A stretch of 64,000 bases of DNA, taken from NCBI GenBank assembly GCA_964017065.1, contig OZ024787.1:14870453-14934452 (forward strand). Direction: 5' to 3'. Shown in pieces: positions 27,116-47,673 of this stretch (its first letter is position 1; every line of letters starts with the position of its first letter). Source of the DNA: Haliclona indistincta (Eukaryota; Porifera; Demospongiae; Haplosclerida; Chalinidae). The notes beneath the pieces were generated by a model. The model did not search any database. It was not told the origin of the DNA and saw only the letters and a list, made by a program, of their open reading frames with translations. The translations under genes and the position numbers were made by a program.

Positions 27116-27946
27116 ATGGCTGTCACCATCACTACCATTGAGGTAATCCAGCAGCACTCTGTTATTCTATTATCACATTACAGCTAGCTCATGTGTAGCA
27201 TCTTGAGTCTGGATACAGCACTCACACCTGGCCATGTGCTCCTTTGCTAGCTCACTATGTATATTCTCAGAGGGACGTGTTACAAGGTGCTCGTGTACTA
27301 GAGGTACTAATGACAAGTCATCATGCAACTCTCACTAATAACCTGATAGCTAGGTGCTGGTACTGGTGTGCCTGGTATAGTAGCTGCCAAGTGTGGTGCT
27401 CATGTTACACTAACTGATCATCACACTGCTGTTGGCTCTCATCTCACCGCTGTCTGCCAGCTCAATGGAGTAGCTGATCGTGTGACAGTGAAGGCTCTCT
27501 CATGGGGACTGTTCTCACAAGATATACTGGATATTGGTCAGTATGATATTCTACTGGCTTCAGACTGCTTGTATGAGAGCCAAGGTGTGAGTGTTGTAGA
27601 GTATCTGTTGTACAACACTACTCTATGATATCGTAGTATTTGAAGACTTGTTGGCTACGGTATCGTTTGTAATGAGCAGTAGTAAAGATGCCAAGTGCTG
27701 GATGTCATATCAGGACAGGAGGTAACCCCACTGCATACCATGTGATCACTACAGCTGCTGCCATATATTATACTCTCATGTAGTTCAAATCGATCATTGC
27801 TACCATTATTGGAGAGATGGGGATTAGCCTGCCAACCACTCCACTGTACTCCCAGCAATGAACAGCTGGTAATATCAGGCCCACCCGCTGCCATCTCTAC
27901 TGACATACATTTGTGGGAAATAACTAGTATTCATGAAGCAATGTAG
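27116..27946 (+). CDS. METTL23: METTL23-like methyltransferase
   Basis: Class I SAM-dependent methyltransferase of the METTL23 group (histone arginine methylation in vertebrates). Exons are 27116-27142, 27199-27303, 27350-27584, 27637-27721 and 27784-27946. Key segments are THTWPCAPLLAHYVYSQRDV (compare WPCAVVLAQYLW), VLELGAGTGVPGIVAAKCGA (the SAM-binding motif I), VTLTDHHTAV (acidic motif II), YDILLASDCLYES (motif IV) and FEDLLATVSFVM. The protein is compact, as in other METTL23 orthologues. Frame and splice borders are consistent throughout. It converges on IFT140, with 35 bp between stop codons. Confidence 0.88.
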
Positions 27947-27981
27947 CTAATGTATCTCTCTAATGATTGTTGTTATAATGG

Positions 27982-37029
<9,048 letters not shown>

Positions 37030-37184
37030 AACGAAACACCGCAGCACTTGAGGTAGCGTAGCACCAAGTACAGTGGGTGCAGTACTGGTTTGGCGGGAGT
37101 CGCGGGACGAGATGAATACTGTCACTATAGCAACTTCGAATTGAGATAAGACTTAGGGTTAAAAATAATCCCATATCAATAAAG
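37030..37184. promoter_or_regulatory. Putative bidirectional promoter (IFT140 / DECR2)
   Basis: 155 bp between divergent start codons, with no TATA box. Inferred from layout. Confidence 0.5.
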
Positions 37185-40100
37185 ATGGCGTCACGTGGCC
37201 TGGAGGATGACGATCAGTGTCTAGGAGAGTATCAGTACAGGTACCAGAAAGACCTGCTGGACGGCAAGGTAGCAGTGATAACAGGAGGAGGGAGTGGTAT
37301 AGGGTTCAGGATTACTGAGCTATTTATGCGACATGGCTGTCGTACTGTCATTACCAGCAGGAACGTGAAGAAACTAAAGCAGGTTAGTAATGACACGTAC
37401 TGCAGTGCTGCTATCACATGGGACAGAGTGCAGAGAGATTAGAGAGAGCCACAGGTACGAGATGCATACCATTGCAAGCAGATGTACGTAAGGTTAGCTC
37501 GCTACCTATGTGGGCGTGGCTGACCTGCTCAGTACAGTTTGATGACGTCTTCACTGTGATGAAGAAAGCAGTCGATGAGTTTGGAAATATTGATATACTC
37601 GTTAATGGTTAGTATCATGATCCAATACTAGTCAATGGTTAGTATCATGATCCAATACTAGTCAATGGTTAGTATCATGATCCAATACTAGTCAATGGTT
37701 AGTATCATGATCCAATACTAGTCAATGGTTAGTATCATGATCCAATACTAGTCAATGGTTAGTATCATGATCCAATACTAGTCAATGGTTAGTATCATGA
37801 TCCAATACTAGTCAATGGTTAGTACCATGATCCAATACTAGTCAGTGGTTAGTATCATGATCCAATACTAGTCAATGGTTAGTATCATGATCCAATACTA
37901 GTCAATGGTTAGTATCATGATCCAATACTAGTCAATGGTTAGTATCATGATCCAATACTAGTCAATGGCTAGTATCATGATCCAATACTAGTCAATGGTT
38001 AGTATCATGATCCAATACTAGTCAATGGTTAGTATCATGATCCAATACTAGTCAATGGTTAGTATCATGATCCAATACTAGTCAATGGTTAGTATCATGA
38101 TCCAATACTAGTCAATGGTTAGTATCATGATCCAATACTAGTCAATGGTTAGTATCATGATCCAATACTAGTCAATGGTTAGTACCATGATCCAATACTA
38201 GTCAGTGGTTAGTATCATGATCCAATACTAGTCAATGGTTAGTATCATGATCCAATACTAGTCAATGGTTAGTATCATGATCCAATACTAGTCAATGGTT
38301 AGTATCATGATCCAATACTAGTCAATGGCTAGTATCATGATCCAATACTAGTCAATGGTTAGTATCATGATCCAATACTAGTCAATGGTTAGTATCATGA
38401 TCCAATACTAGTCAATGGTTAGTATCATGATCCAATACTAGTCAATGGTTAGTATCATGATCCAATACTAGTCAATGGTTAGTATCATGATCCAATACTA
38501 GTCAATGGTTAGTATCATGATCCAATACTAGTCAATGGTTAGTACCATGATCCAATACTAGTCAGTGGTTAGTATCATGATCCAATACTAGTCAATGGTT
38601 AGTATCATGATCCAATACTAGTCAATGGTTAGTACCATGATCCAATACTAGTCAGTGGTTAGTATCATGATCCAATACTAGTCAATGGTTAGTACCATGA
38701 TCCAATACTAGTCAGTGGTTAGTATCATGATCCAATACTAGTCAATGGTTAGTATCATGATCCAATACTAGTCAATGGTTAGTACCATGATCCAATACTA
38801 GTCAATGGTTAGTACCATGATCCAATACTAGTCAATGGTTAGTATCATGATCCAATACTAGTCAATGGTTAGTATCATGATCCAATACTAGTCAATGGTT
38901 AGTATCATGATCCAATACTAGTCAATGGTTAGTATCATGATCCAATACTAGTCAATGGTTAGTATCATGATCCAATACTAGTCAATGGTTAGTATCATGA
39001 TCCAATACTAGTCAATGGTTAGTATCATGATCCAATACTAGTCAATGGTTAGTATCATGATCCAATACTAGTCAATGGTTAGTATCATGATCCAATACTA
39101 GTCAATGGTTAGTACCATGATCCAATACTAGTCAATGGTTAGTATCATGATCCAATACTAGTCAATGGTTAGTATCATGATCCAATACTAGTCAATGGTT
39201 AGTATCATGATCCAATACTAGTCAATGGTTAGTATCGTGAGGTTATTTCTTCATGTATAGCGGCTGCTGGTAATTTCCTTTGTCCGGTTAGTGGGATGTC
39301 GACTAATGCATTCAGAACAGGTAATACTAGTTTGATCACATGACGATATTATCGCTCACTATTGTATTAGTACTAATGATCGATACTGTTGGGACCTTTA
39401 ACAGCACAAAGGCATCATATGAGGCTTGTATGAAGGTACTGTAGTAGACTAGGCTTGTATGAAGGTACTGTAGTAGACTAGGCTTGTATGAAGGTACTGT
39501 AGTAGACTAGGCTTGTATGAAGGTACTGTAGTGGACTAGGCTTGTATGAAGGTACTGTAGTAGACTAGGCTTGTATGAAGGTACTGTAGTAGACTAGGCT
39601 TGTATGAAGGTACTGTAGTAGACTAGGCTTGTATGAAGGTACTGTAGTAAACTAGGCTTGTATGAAGGTACTGTAGTGGACTAGGCTTGTATGAAGGGTA
39701 CTGTAGTAAACTAGGCTTGTATGAAGGTACTGCAGTAGACTAGGCTTGTATGAAGGTACTGTAGTGGACTAGGCTTGTATGAAGGTACTGTAGTAGACTA
39801 GGCTTGTATGAAGGTACTGTAGTAGACTAGGCTTGTATGAAGGTACTGTAGTAGACTAGGCTTGTATGAAGGTACTGTAGTAGACTAGGCTTGTATGAAG
39901 GTACTGTAGTAGACTAGGCTTGTATGAAGGTACTGTAGTAGACTAGGCTTGTATGAAGGTACTGTAGTAGACTAGGCTTGTATGAAGGTACTGTAGTGGA
40001 CTAGGCTTGTATGAAGGGTACTGTAGTAAACTAGGCTTGTATGAAGGTACTGTAGTAGACTAGGCTTGTATGAAGGTACTGTAGTAGACTAGGCTTGTAT

Positions 40101-40760
40101 GAAGGTACTGTAGTAGACTAGGCTTGTCTAAAGGTACTGTAGTAGACTAGGCTTGTATGAAGGTACTGTAGTAGACTAGGCTTGTATGAAGGTACTGTAG
40201 TAGACTAGGCTTGTATGAAGGTACTGTAGTAGTAGACTAGGCTTGTATAAAGGTGTACTAATGTCCACTAGGATCGTGGTGGTATTATCATCAACATCAC
40301 AGCTACTCTCCACTATACTGGTGTACCATATCAAGCTCATGCTGGATCAGCTAAAGCAGCTATTGGTTTGTATTACTAGCTGTGTCACTGTCATTATCTG
40401 CTGATGACTAGATGCTCTAACACGCCACCTGGCAGTGGAGTGGGGTCCTCAAGGTATCAGAGTGAATTGTGTGGCTCCTGGACCTATTGAAGGCACTGTT
40501 GGATTCAATAAGCTAGGTATGGCACTGTTGTTACTATACAATGGCTAGCTACTGTGTGTGTAGGCGGGGCTGATCAGGAGGCAGTTGAGCATCTGACTGC
40601 ATGTATTCCACTTCAAAGGATTGGTACCAGGACTGAGATTGCTGAGTCATGCTTGTTCCTAGCTAGCCCGGTCTCTTCACTCATCACTGGTGTGGTACTA
40701 GTGGCTGATGGTGGAGCATGGATGGTCAATTCAACTGCTCGGAGACCAAGCAAATTATAA
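37185..40760 (+). CDS. DECR2: Peroxisomal 2,4-dienoyl-CoA reductase
   Basis: SDR enzyme that reduces 2,4-dienoyl-CoAs in peroxisomal beta-oxidation of polyunsaturated fatty acids. Exons are 37185-37382, 37427-37492, 37538-37607, 39261-39320, 39371-39435, 40272-40365, 40412-40516 and 40564-40760. Visible motifs are [114 protein letters not shown] and [10 protein letters not shown]. As in other DECR2 proteins the usual catalytic tyrosine position is replaced in the HAGSAKAA segment. The protein ends in SKL, a perfect PTS1 peroxisomal signal. Two introns are occupied by minisatellites that copy the exon end and donor site. Confidence 0.95.
37590..39236 (+). repeat. 30-bp minisatellite, about 55 copies, copying a DECR2 exon end and splice donor
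   Basis: The unit is ATACTAGTCAATG followed by GTTAGTATCATGATCCA. The DECR2 exon ends ATACTCGTTAATG with the same GTTAGTATCATGATCCA after it, so each unit carries 13 near-identical exon bases plus the donor. Variants (TACCATG, TCAGTGG, GGCTAG) recur in a higher-order pattern. Confidence 0.98.
39420..40247 (+). repeat. 29-bp minisatellite, about 28 copies, copying another DECR2 exon end and donor
   Basis: The unit is AGGCTTGTATGAAG followed by GTACTGTAGTAGACT. The first 14 bases equal the last 14 bases of the exon ending at 39435 and the rest is its intron start. Minor variants have GGACT, AAACT or an extra G. Confidence 0.98.
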
Positions 40761-40823
40761 TTATGATTGATTGTATTTTAACGGAATAATAATTTTTATA
40801 ATAATAATGTTAATAGTATTGCA

Positions 40824-41327
40824 ATGTATTGCAATACTATTGCATCCATCGAGTATTGCATCCAGCGAGCTCTTTCTTCTGCTAAAATCCCCTCTCGGCT
40901 CGAACCTCCAGGTCTTTCTAGAGCTGATGGTAAACGTCCAGATGGTGTGTCAGTCATGCCGTGGTCAGCTGGAAAGCTACTAGTGTGGGATGCCACCTGC
41001 TCTGACACCTTTGCCATCTCTAACCTCAGGGCTGCTACTCATGCTGCAGGGGAAGTCGCTGCCACTGCCGAGGGCCGAAAAGAATCTAAATATTCATTCC
41101 TGTCACACTCTCATATTTTTGTTCCGATCTCGGTCGAATCGACAGGTGTTTTTGGTCCCCGCACAGAATCATTCGTGAAAAACCTTGGAAAGAGAATCAC
41201 TTGGCAATCTGGTAACCCCAAGGCAACCACATACTTGAGACAGCGCCTGTCAGCGGCCATCCAGTGTGGCAATGCGCTCTCCATACTGGGAACTTGTACC
41301 CCATTACCCCCTTTGCCTGGTTGTTGA
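40824..41327 (+). mobile_element. Retroelement remnant (C-terminal end of a retrotransposon-type ORF)
   Basis: An open frame reads AKIPSRLEPPGLSRADGKRP, VMPWSAGKLLVWDATCSDTF, ESTGVFGPRTESFVKNLGKR and AAIQCGNALSILGT. From memory, this set of motifs is common in many invertebrate genomes as the tail of reverse-transcriptase-bearing repeats. No RT core is present here, so it is a truncated copy. The exact superfamily is uncertain. Confidence 0.55.
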
Positions 41328-41474
41328 TTTTTGTATCACTCATTATTATGCCCTTAAATGGGTTTGTTCAAAAAAATATTTCTGGTTCATTGCAATGTTA
41401 TAAACTCTTCTAAGTATTATTAATAATACAAGAGAACAAAAATAATGAATAACAAGAGTTCAATGGAACACATA

Positions 41475-42283
41475 CCCTGTGCGCTATGCAAATGTGCAGA
41501 AATTGTTGTGAATGCTAGTTGTATTGTGTACTGTGATCTATTGTATCGCCCATTAGAACAAAAAAGAATATTTTCACTACTGTAGACATAATTATAGTGT
41601 TCATGAAGTCTGAGCTCCTTTTGTGGCGGAGAATAAAAATTTTCTCTGAATCAAGGCAACACGAACTGCATTGCTTGCTGACATACTTTGCAACCGAATC
41701 TGCCGCTGCTCTGGTGTCCGGCTCAGAGGCAAGGCGAACTGCATTGCTTGCTGACATACTTTGCAACCGAATCTGCCGCTGCTCTGGTGTCTCAGAGGCA
41801 AGGCGATCTGTTTGGCGTGCTGACATTTCCAACTGTCGATCAACAGCAACAGCACAGGTGTTTTTCCTTTTACGAGCCATCCGTTTTGTTTCTCTGAGCA
41901 AAAACTAAGTACTGACATACGAGAAGCAATACTCACCGCAAAAATTCCTCTGCTTCCATTGCCTCTACAGCCTTCCATGAAGGCATTCTTTGACATAAGT
42001 TTCAACGCTCATGCGGGAAGGTTGGGCGACACACCTCTAGTGAGTTACCGTATAATGTTCATAATTATTAGCGCTGTATTATTAGATACTATGGCCATAG
42101 CACGCCGCAGAAGAGTCTGCCGACGTTGTAGACCACTTTAGAGGAGTAAGAATCTCTCAACACAGCCGTAGAGAAGTATTGTATGGTAAGTCCCAATCGA
42201 CAAACACCAAACGGCCCTGTTTTTTGTACACACACATATGACATGGACAAACGCTTAACCCTCCGGCGCCTACGCGCCCAGGG
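41475..42283. mobile_element. Small TIR element with TA target site (copy 1)
   Basis: Begins CCCTGTGCGC and ends GCGCCCAGGG, with TA on both sides. Inside, a ~95-bp segment (TTGCTGACATACTTTGCAAC to CTGCTCTGGTGTC) is tandemly duplicated. The right end (CGCTTAACCC) and an internal AGGTTGGGCGA motif are shared with the element at 55856. No transposase. Confidence 0.6.
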
Positions 42284-42359
42284 TAATAACAATAATTTAT
42301 TAATAACAAGGATCATGCTTTGATCACGTGATTTGCAGCAGCGCGTTTTTCGATTGATC

Positions 42360-43234
42360 ATGGATCAAGCAGCAGCTCATCACCAGTACAACATGACCGC
42401 GGGAAATACTGGCCCCTCGCACGAGCGGGATGATGGTACCAATCAAGATGGCGTCAGTGGAGAGACAGCCAGTGCCGCTGCAGGTTTGTTCATTAATAGG
42501 CCCATGAATCTGTTACGATCTAAATCAAGCAGCCGCAGCTGTTATGGTGTCTCTTCCACAACCATCATTACCACAAGCTTTTTCTGCAATGCCGGCATTT
42601 CAACAGCAAGCATTGTTTCGCTCTCTGGCTCCTTCGTCTGGCATGTCAGCAGTACAACCCAAGATGCTGCTACCTAAAGGATTACTCATCAAACAGGTTG
42701 ATCCTACTCATCCTGATGTGGTGGCCCTACCTCCAGTAAGACAGCTAGGTAGCTAGTCCAGTATATTACTTGATCTGCTGTAGGGCGTCCCTTCACCAGT
42801 AATGATGGCTGCACCACCGGCTGGACAGCAGCACAGCAAGGTGGTGGTAGCACCTCTAGCCGTACCACCAGTACCATCACGAGGGTATGTCTGATACATC
42901 ATGCCATCCCCTCCCTCCATCTCTCTTTCTCTCGTCAGTCGATCTCTGTCTCGGTCATCTGATAGTGGAGGTGGTGTTAGTGGCACTAGGTGAACTACTA
43001 GCTGACTAGTCTAGTCTATGACCACACCTCCATCGCTCCCCTTCTCTCTCTCTCCCTCTCTCTCTCTCTCTACCTCTCTTCTTCTCTCTCCCCCCTCTCT
43101 CTCTCTCTCTCCCCTCTCTCTCCCTTTCTCTCTCCCCTCTCTCCCTCTTTCTCTCTCTCTCTCTCTCCCCTCTCTCCCTCTCTCTCTCTCTCTCCCCTCT
43201 CTCTCCCTCTCTCTCTCCCTCTCCTTCTCTCTCT

Positions 43235-43310
<76 letters not shown>

Positions 43311-43344
43311 GTCTCTCTCTCTCTCTCCCTGTCTCTCTCTCTCT

Positions 43345-43385
<41 letters not shown>

Positions 43386-43689
43386 TCCCTCTCCATGTCT
43401 CTCTCTCTCTCTCCATCTCTCTCTCTCTCTCCCCTCTCACTCTCCCAGTGGTACTCCTTCTGCTGCTAAACCCAGGAAACCATGTAATTGCAAGAATTCT
43501 CAATGTCTAAAATTGTAAGTTACCATCATCTAGTGAGTCAGTATATCACGTGATGTATTGCAGATATTGTGATTGTTTTGCTAATGGAGAGTTTTGTAAA
43601 GAAAATTGTAACTGTCATAATTGTAAGAACAGTATGCAGTATGAAGATGAACGCTCTAAAGCCGTAAAGGTGTGTGTGTGTATGTGTGT

Positions 43690-43734
<45 letters not shown>

Positions 43735-44892
43735 GGTGTGTGTGTGGGTGTGTGTGTCACTGTGTCTCTTCTCAGGCTTGTCTTGATAGGAACCCTAATG
43801 CATTCAAACCTAAAGTTGGTCAGTCTAGATCAGTAAGCTGCTATACCTAGTCATGAGTCTAACATGATCTGGTCACTGCAGGGAACAGGTGATGAGAGGA
43901 GGCACATCAAGGGTATGTACTCATTAGTAACACGTCTATAACTCTCTCTCCCTCTCTCTCTTCATCCCTCCCTCTCTCTCTCCCTCTCTCCCTCCATCCC
44001 TCCCTCCCCTCTCCCTCCCTCCCCTCTCCCTCCCTCCTTCCTTCTCTCCCTCTCTCCCTCTCTCCCTCTCTCCCTCCCTCCCTCCCTCTGTGCAGGGTGT
44101 AACTGTAGGAAGAGTAGTTGTTTAAAAAATTACTGTGAATGTTATGAAGTGAGTTGATCTTGTTGTCATGGTTACCATAGTTGCCATGGTGACACAGGCT
44201 AAGATACCTTGCTCATCATTGTGCCGGTGTGTTGGTTGTCAGAATCTGCCCGACAGACCAGAGGGGAAGAGCTTAATGCAGCTAGCAGATGCAGCTGGTG
44301 GGTAGCTGCTGATGGTAGTCACTCAATCAGGTCTTGCCGCCACTTGTAGATATACGCACACAGCAACAGAAGGCTGCCAGTAGTCACTTCCTAGAGCAGC
44401 TGCAAGGCAGCGCATCAGCTGCCGGGGCCCAACAACTACACCGCCATCCTGGAGGAGGAGGAGGTGGACACAAGTAAGATAAAGCACTGTTAGGGAAATA
44501 AATATGCACGATACATGTAGATATAGCTTTAATACATACTTTAGTAGCTTTGTGAATGAGCTCAATATACATTGCTACACAGGCTACCATATGCATTTGT
44601 TAACAAAGAGGTTGCCAAGGCAACAGCACTGTGTCTGCTGGAGGAAGCTAGTCATGCTGCCATGGTATGTCACATGATTATCAGCTGTGTGTCACATGAC
44701 CATCCTATAGACCGGCAAGTCAGCAGACCAGGTTCAGAGTGCTGTCCTGGTCGAGTTTGGTAACTGCCTCGAACAGATCATAGCAGCTTCAGAAAATGGT
44801 ATGATCAGTGGCACACAAGCACTGTATAATAATGTATTCTCTCAGCCAATCAGATTGCAGCAACCAGACCAGCCATCATGACAAGACATTAG
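42360..44892 (+). CDS. LIN54: LIN54-like DNA-binding subunit of the DREAM/MuvB complex
   Basis: LIN54 binds CHR promoter elements and recruits MuvB/DREAM to cell-cycle genes. About fourteen exons can be joined. The N-terminus is Gln/Pro/Ala-rich ([20 protein letters not shown]). The tandem CXC (tesmin) domain is clear: [36 protein letters not shown], a linker with [11 protein letters not shown], then [18 protein letters not shown] and [14 protein letters not shown]. The tyrosines that contact DNA (LYCDCF, NYCECY) are present. The C-terminal helices ([31 protein letters not shown]) match LIN54. The intron before the first CXC exon has a 400-bp CT array as its pyrimidine tract. Confidence 0.95.
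43039..43446 (+). repeat. CT/CCCT array forming a LIN54 acceptor tract
   Basis: About 400 bp of pyrimidine-only repeats ending in the CAG acceptor of the first CXC exon. Confidence 0.96.
43672..43757. repeat. (GT)n microsatellite in a LIN54 intron
   Basis: GT dinucleotides with GGTGGGTG interruptions directly after an exon's donor. Confidence 0.95.
43935..44092 (+). repeat. CCCT-rich array in a LIN54 intron
   Basis: CTCCCTCCCT-type pyrimidine array upstream of the second CXC exon's acceptor. Confidence 0.95.
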
Positions 44893-45006
44893 TAATACAT
44901 AGCCAGCTATAGTAGTCATTATGTTGTTGTTATTATAATGGGTGTGGTGACCACGCCTACACGTACACATCTAGCTCGATCTCGGAGAGAACCTTCGCCT
45001 GTGAAG

Positions 45007-47263
45007 ATGTCGGTATCAGACGAGTCGGTGAGTCGTTTAATTATCTCACGGCGCACAGAGATGAGAATGGCTGATCATTCCCTATAGCTTACTGAGGTAG
45101 ATTCTATCAGTAAGGAAGGATGGTTATGGAAGACCGGATCTAACAACAAGGTGAGTAGCCCTGCCCAATGGCACTACTAGCCCTGCCCAACTCACGACGT
45201 ACTGCAGGGATGGAGGGAGCGATATTTTGTTCTAGCTAATGGTAAACTGAGTTATTACAAGTCAGACAAGGTATGCAGCTGGTGATGTCATTATGGTGCT
45301 ATACTGGTGTATAGCCTGATGCTGCTGTGCAAGGTAGTGTGGACCTGGTCGAGTGTGATCGTATCTCTCAGTCAGCTGGTAAAAAAGGGTTCGGGTTTGA
45401 TATATTTGTAAGAAGGCAGTGTCTGTTAGCTATCAGTGTGGCGAGTGATCCATACTACTAGGTACCAGGGAGAGTGTATAATATATCAGCCGATACACAG
45501 CAAGTACAGCAGGAATGGATGACTGCCATCAATACCAGCTTAGCTATCATTAAATCACTACCAGTGAGTACTAACTGCTGTTATATGACACTCTCTCCTC
45601 CTCACATATAGGTTGATAGTAGTCGTAGTCGTGTTACCAGCACTGCTAGTATTCGATCTAGCACTGGTGGGTTGCTAAAGAGACGATCCGCTCATAGAGA
45701 CAGCACTAATAGTGCTGACAGGTGTGTTAGTGGTATCCATGGTTACCTCATCTAGCTTGCCTGCTATAGGAAGGAGGACACTGTTCACTCACTGCTTGAA
45801 GCTGAGGTGGATGCCTTGCACTCTAAGATGGCTAACATGGAGGACAGCCTGCAGTCAAGTCAGTCCAACTACTCCCAGCTACAAGAAGAACTGAGACTGT
45901 GCAAGCAGCAACACTCTTTAGAAATAAACGTTATAAAAGACGAGGTTGAAACACTCAATAATGAGGTGTGCACATTGCGTGCTATAGCATCTAGTGGATG
46001 ATGTGTGTATTAGGTAAAATCATTACAACAAGCCAAGTATCAGCTAGAGATGATGAATGATAGCTACAAGGAACAGCTTCATGAGCGAGATGACGAAATA
46101 GAGGTAGAGAGCACCTCACTCACTATTTCACCTGCCTACTCACTCACCTGCCCACCCATTCACTGTGTGTAGGGATTAAGAGAGGAATTGAGAGCATTAG
46201 ATGAGGAATCATCAAATACTCAGGTACAGTACACATTGTATGCTAACATTGTATTAATTGTGATCGATGACAGCATATGTTAGAGGAAGCCCATCTCAAG
46301 ACAAACGAACTTTACACTCAGACGTTACAAGATGGTGAGACAGTTAGCTCTCTCCAAGGTGAACTAGACGCCATGAGAGAGCAGTCACTGAGACTGGAAG
46401 AGAAGATTGAAAAGTTAAACCAACAGCTCGCTGATGTTGCTATGGAGACAACAACTGCTAGCAATACAGAGCTATTATCAGTCAGATCACAATTAGACGA
46501 AGCCCAGCGTGAGAACACACAGCTGAAGGTGGAGATGGAGACATTGAGAGAACGAACTAGACAACTACAACTAGAGAAAGATAAAGCAATGTCTGACCTG
46601 ATTGCTCTGAAGAAAAGCCAGAAGAACAGGGAAAGGTAATGCCTCATATTGATCGACTGAGTGTGTATGGGATTCTGTATAGGATATTGAGTAGCGAGGG
46701 AGAGGAAGGGAAGTTGGCACCTCATCGTGTGGATAAGACCAGGCATAGCCCTGCTCCAGTGAGTTTGTCATACTATAATTATTAGAATTTATTGGTTATT
46801 GCTGCCTAGGAACGAACAGTCAGTGAACACGTACTAGCAGAGGCTGAGAAAAGAGCTGAGCTAGCAACACGTCTACTACAAGAAGTGCAGGCCGAACGGT
46901 ATGTTATAGTCAGCTACTGATCATGTATGTGTGTGTGTGTAGAGATTCGTTGAAAGCTCAACTTGGGAAGCACTCCCCATCATCACCACGGCAACCTAAT
47001 GGTACTCCATCATGATAGTTATAATGTATGATTGTAAATCTTGCTAAAGGTGACAATAGGTCATCTGATAATATGAGATTGTCACCAGCTAGACTATTAT
47101 CAAAGTCTCCACCTACAACTGCAGTCAGTGGTCCAGGTATTAACTGGGTTACTATGGTTACTACAGTATTATTATAATGCTCACTGCAGCAGATGTGCCA
47201 CCAAAAAAGCCCCAAAGACCACCAGACAATTTGCTGGGAATGTATCGTTCAGAATTTATATAA
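45007..47263 (+). CDS. PH-domain and coiled-coil protein, unassigned family
   Basis: The first exon starts MSVSDES, but an in-frame ATG at 44938 would add 23 residues and is equally open. A pleckstrin-homology domain follows: KEGWLWKTGSNNKGWRERYF, VLANGKLSYYKSDKPDAAV, KKGFGFDIFVPGRVYNISAD and the closing tryptophan helix QEWMTAINTSL. After a Ser/Arg linker (RSSTGGLLKRRSAHR) comes a long coiled coil (EVDALHSKMANMEDSLQ through LQLEKDKAMSDLIALKKSQ). The last exons are Ser/Pro-rich and end ADVPPKKPQRPPDNLLG. The architecture resembles PH/coiled-coil adaptor proteins, but I cannot name an orthologue. It is probably a membrane or cytoskeletal adaptor, which is inference. Confidence 0.82.
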
Positions 47264-47673
47264 TGTGTGTTGTTATCAATCAGTGTGTGGCCGCTAATAG
47301 TGTGTGCTCATTATTGCTCAATAGTAATTTCATTTTACGTACATCATAATGATAATTATGGCATAAAACTCAGTTAGGATGTAATACTTATGACAACAGC
47401 AGCAATGAAAGCACCAAGGTGCTGATGCCTCGGTACAGTCATAAAAACTAAAGTTATAAAAATATACACAAATATCCACAAACACAATAAATTAAACTAT
47501 CCACCATTCTACAAACAAGGCAACAGCTGCAGATGCATGTATACATGATTTCTGTACAGCAAGTACAGCAATCACAATGCAGTATAATAGTTATGCAATG
47601 CAATTCCTGTATGATGAAATTAAAGCTGAAGAGCGTTGCAACAAGCTGCAATACTGTCAATACAGCACTGTTT
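47264..47673. other. Spacer, nothing recognised
   Basis: AT-rich 3' flank of the PH gene. No repeat or exon is seen before the large inverted-repeat element. Confidence 0.5.

Noticed and set aside
37590..40247. Regular direct repeats resembling a CRISPR array
   Set aside because: Units are contiguous with no unique spacers, the setting is a eukaryotic intron, and no cas genes exist. These are minisatellites.
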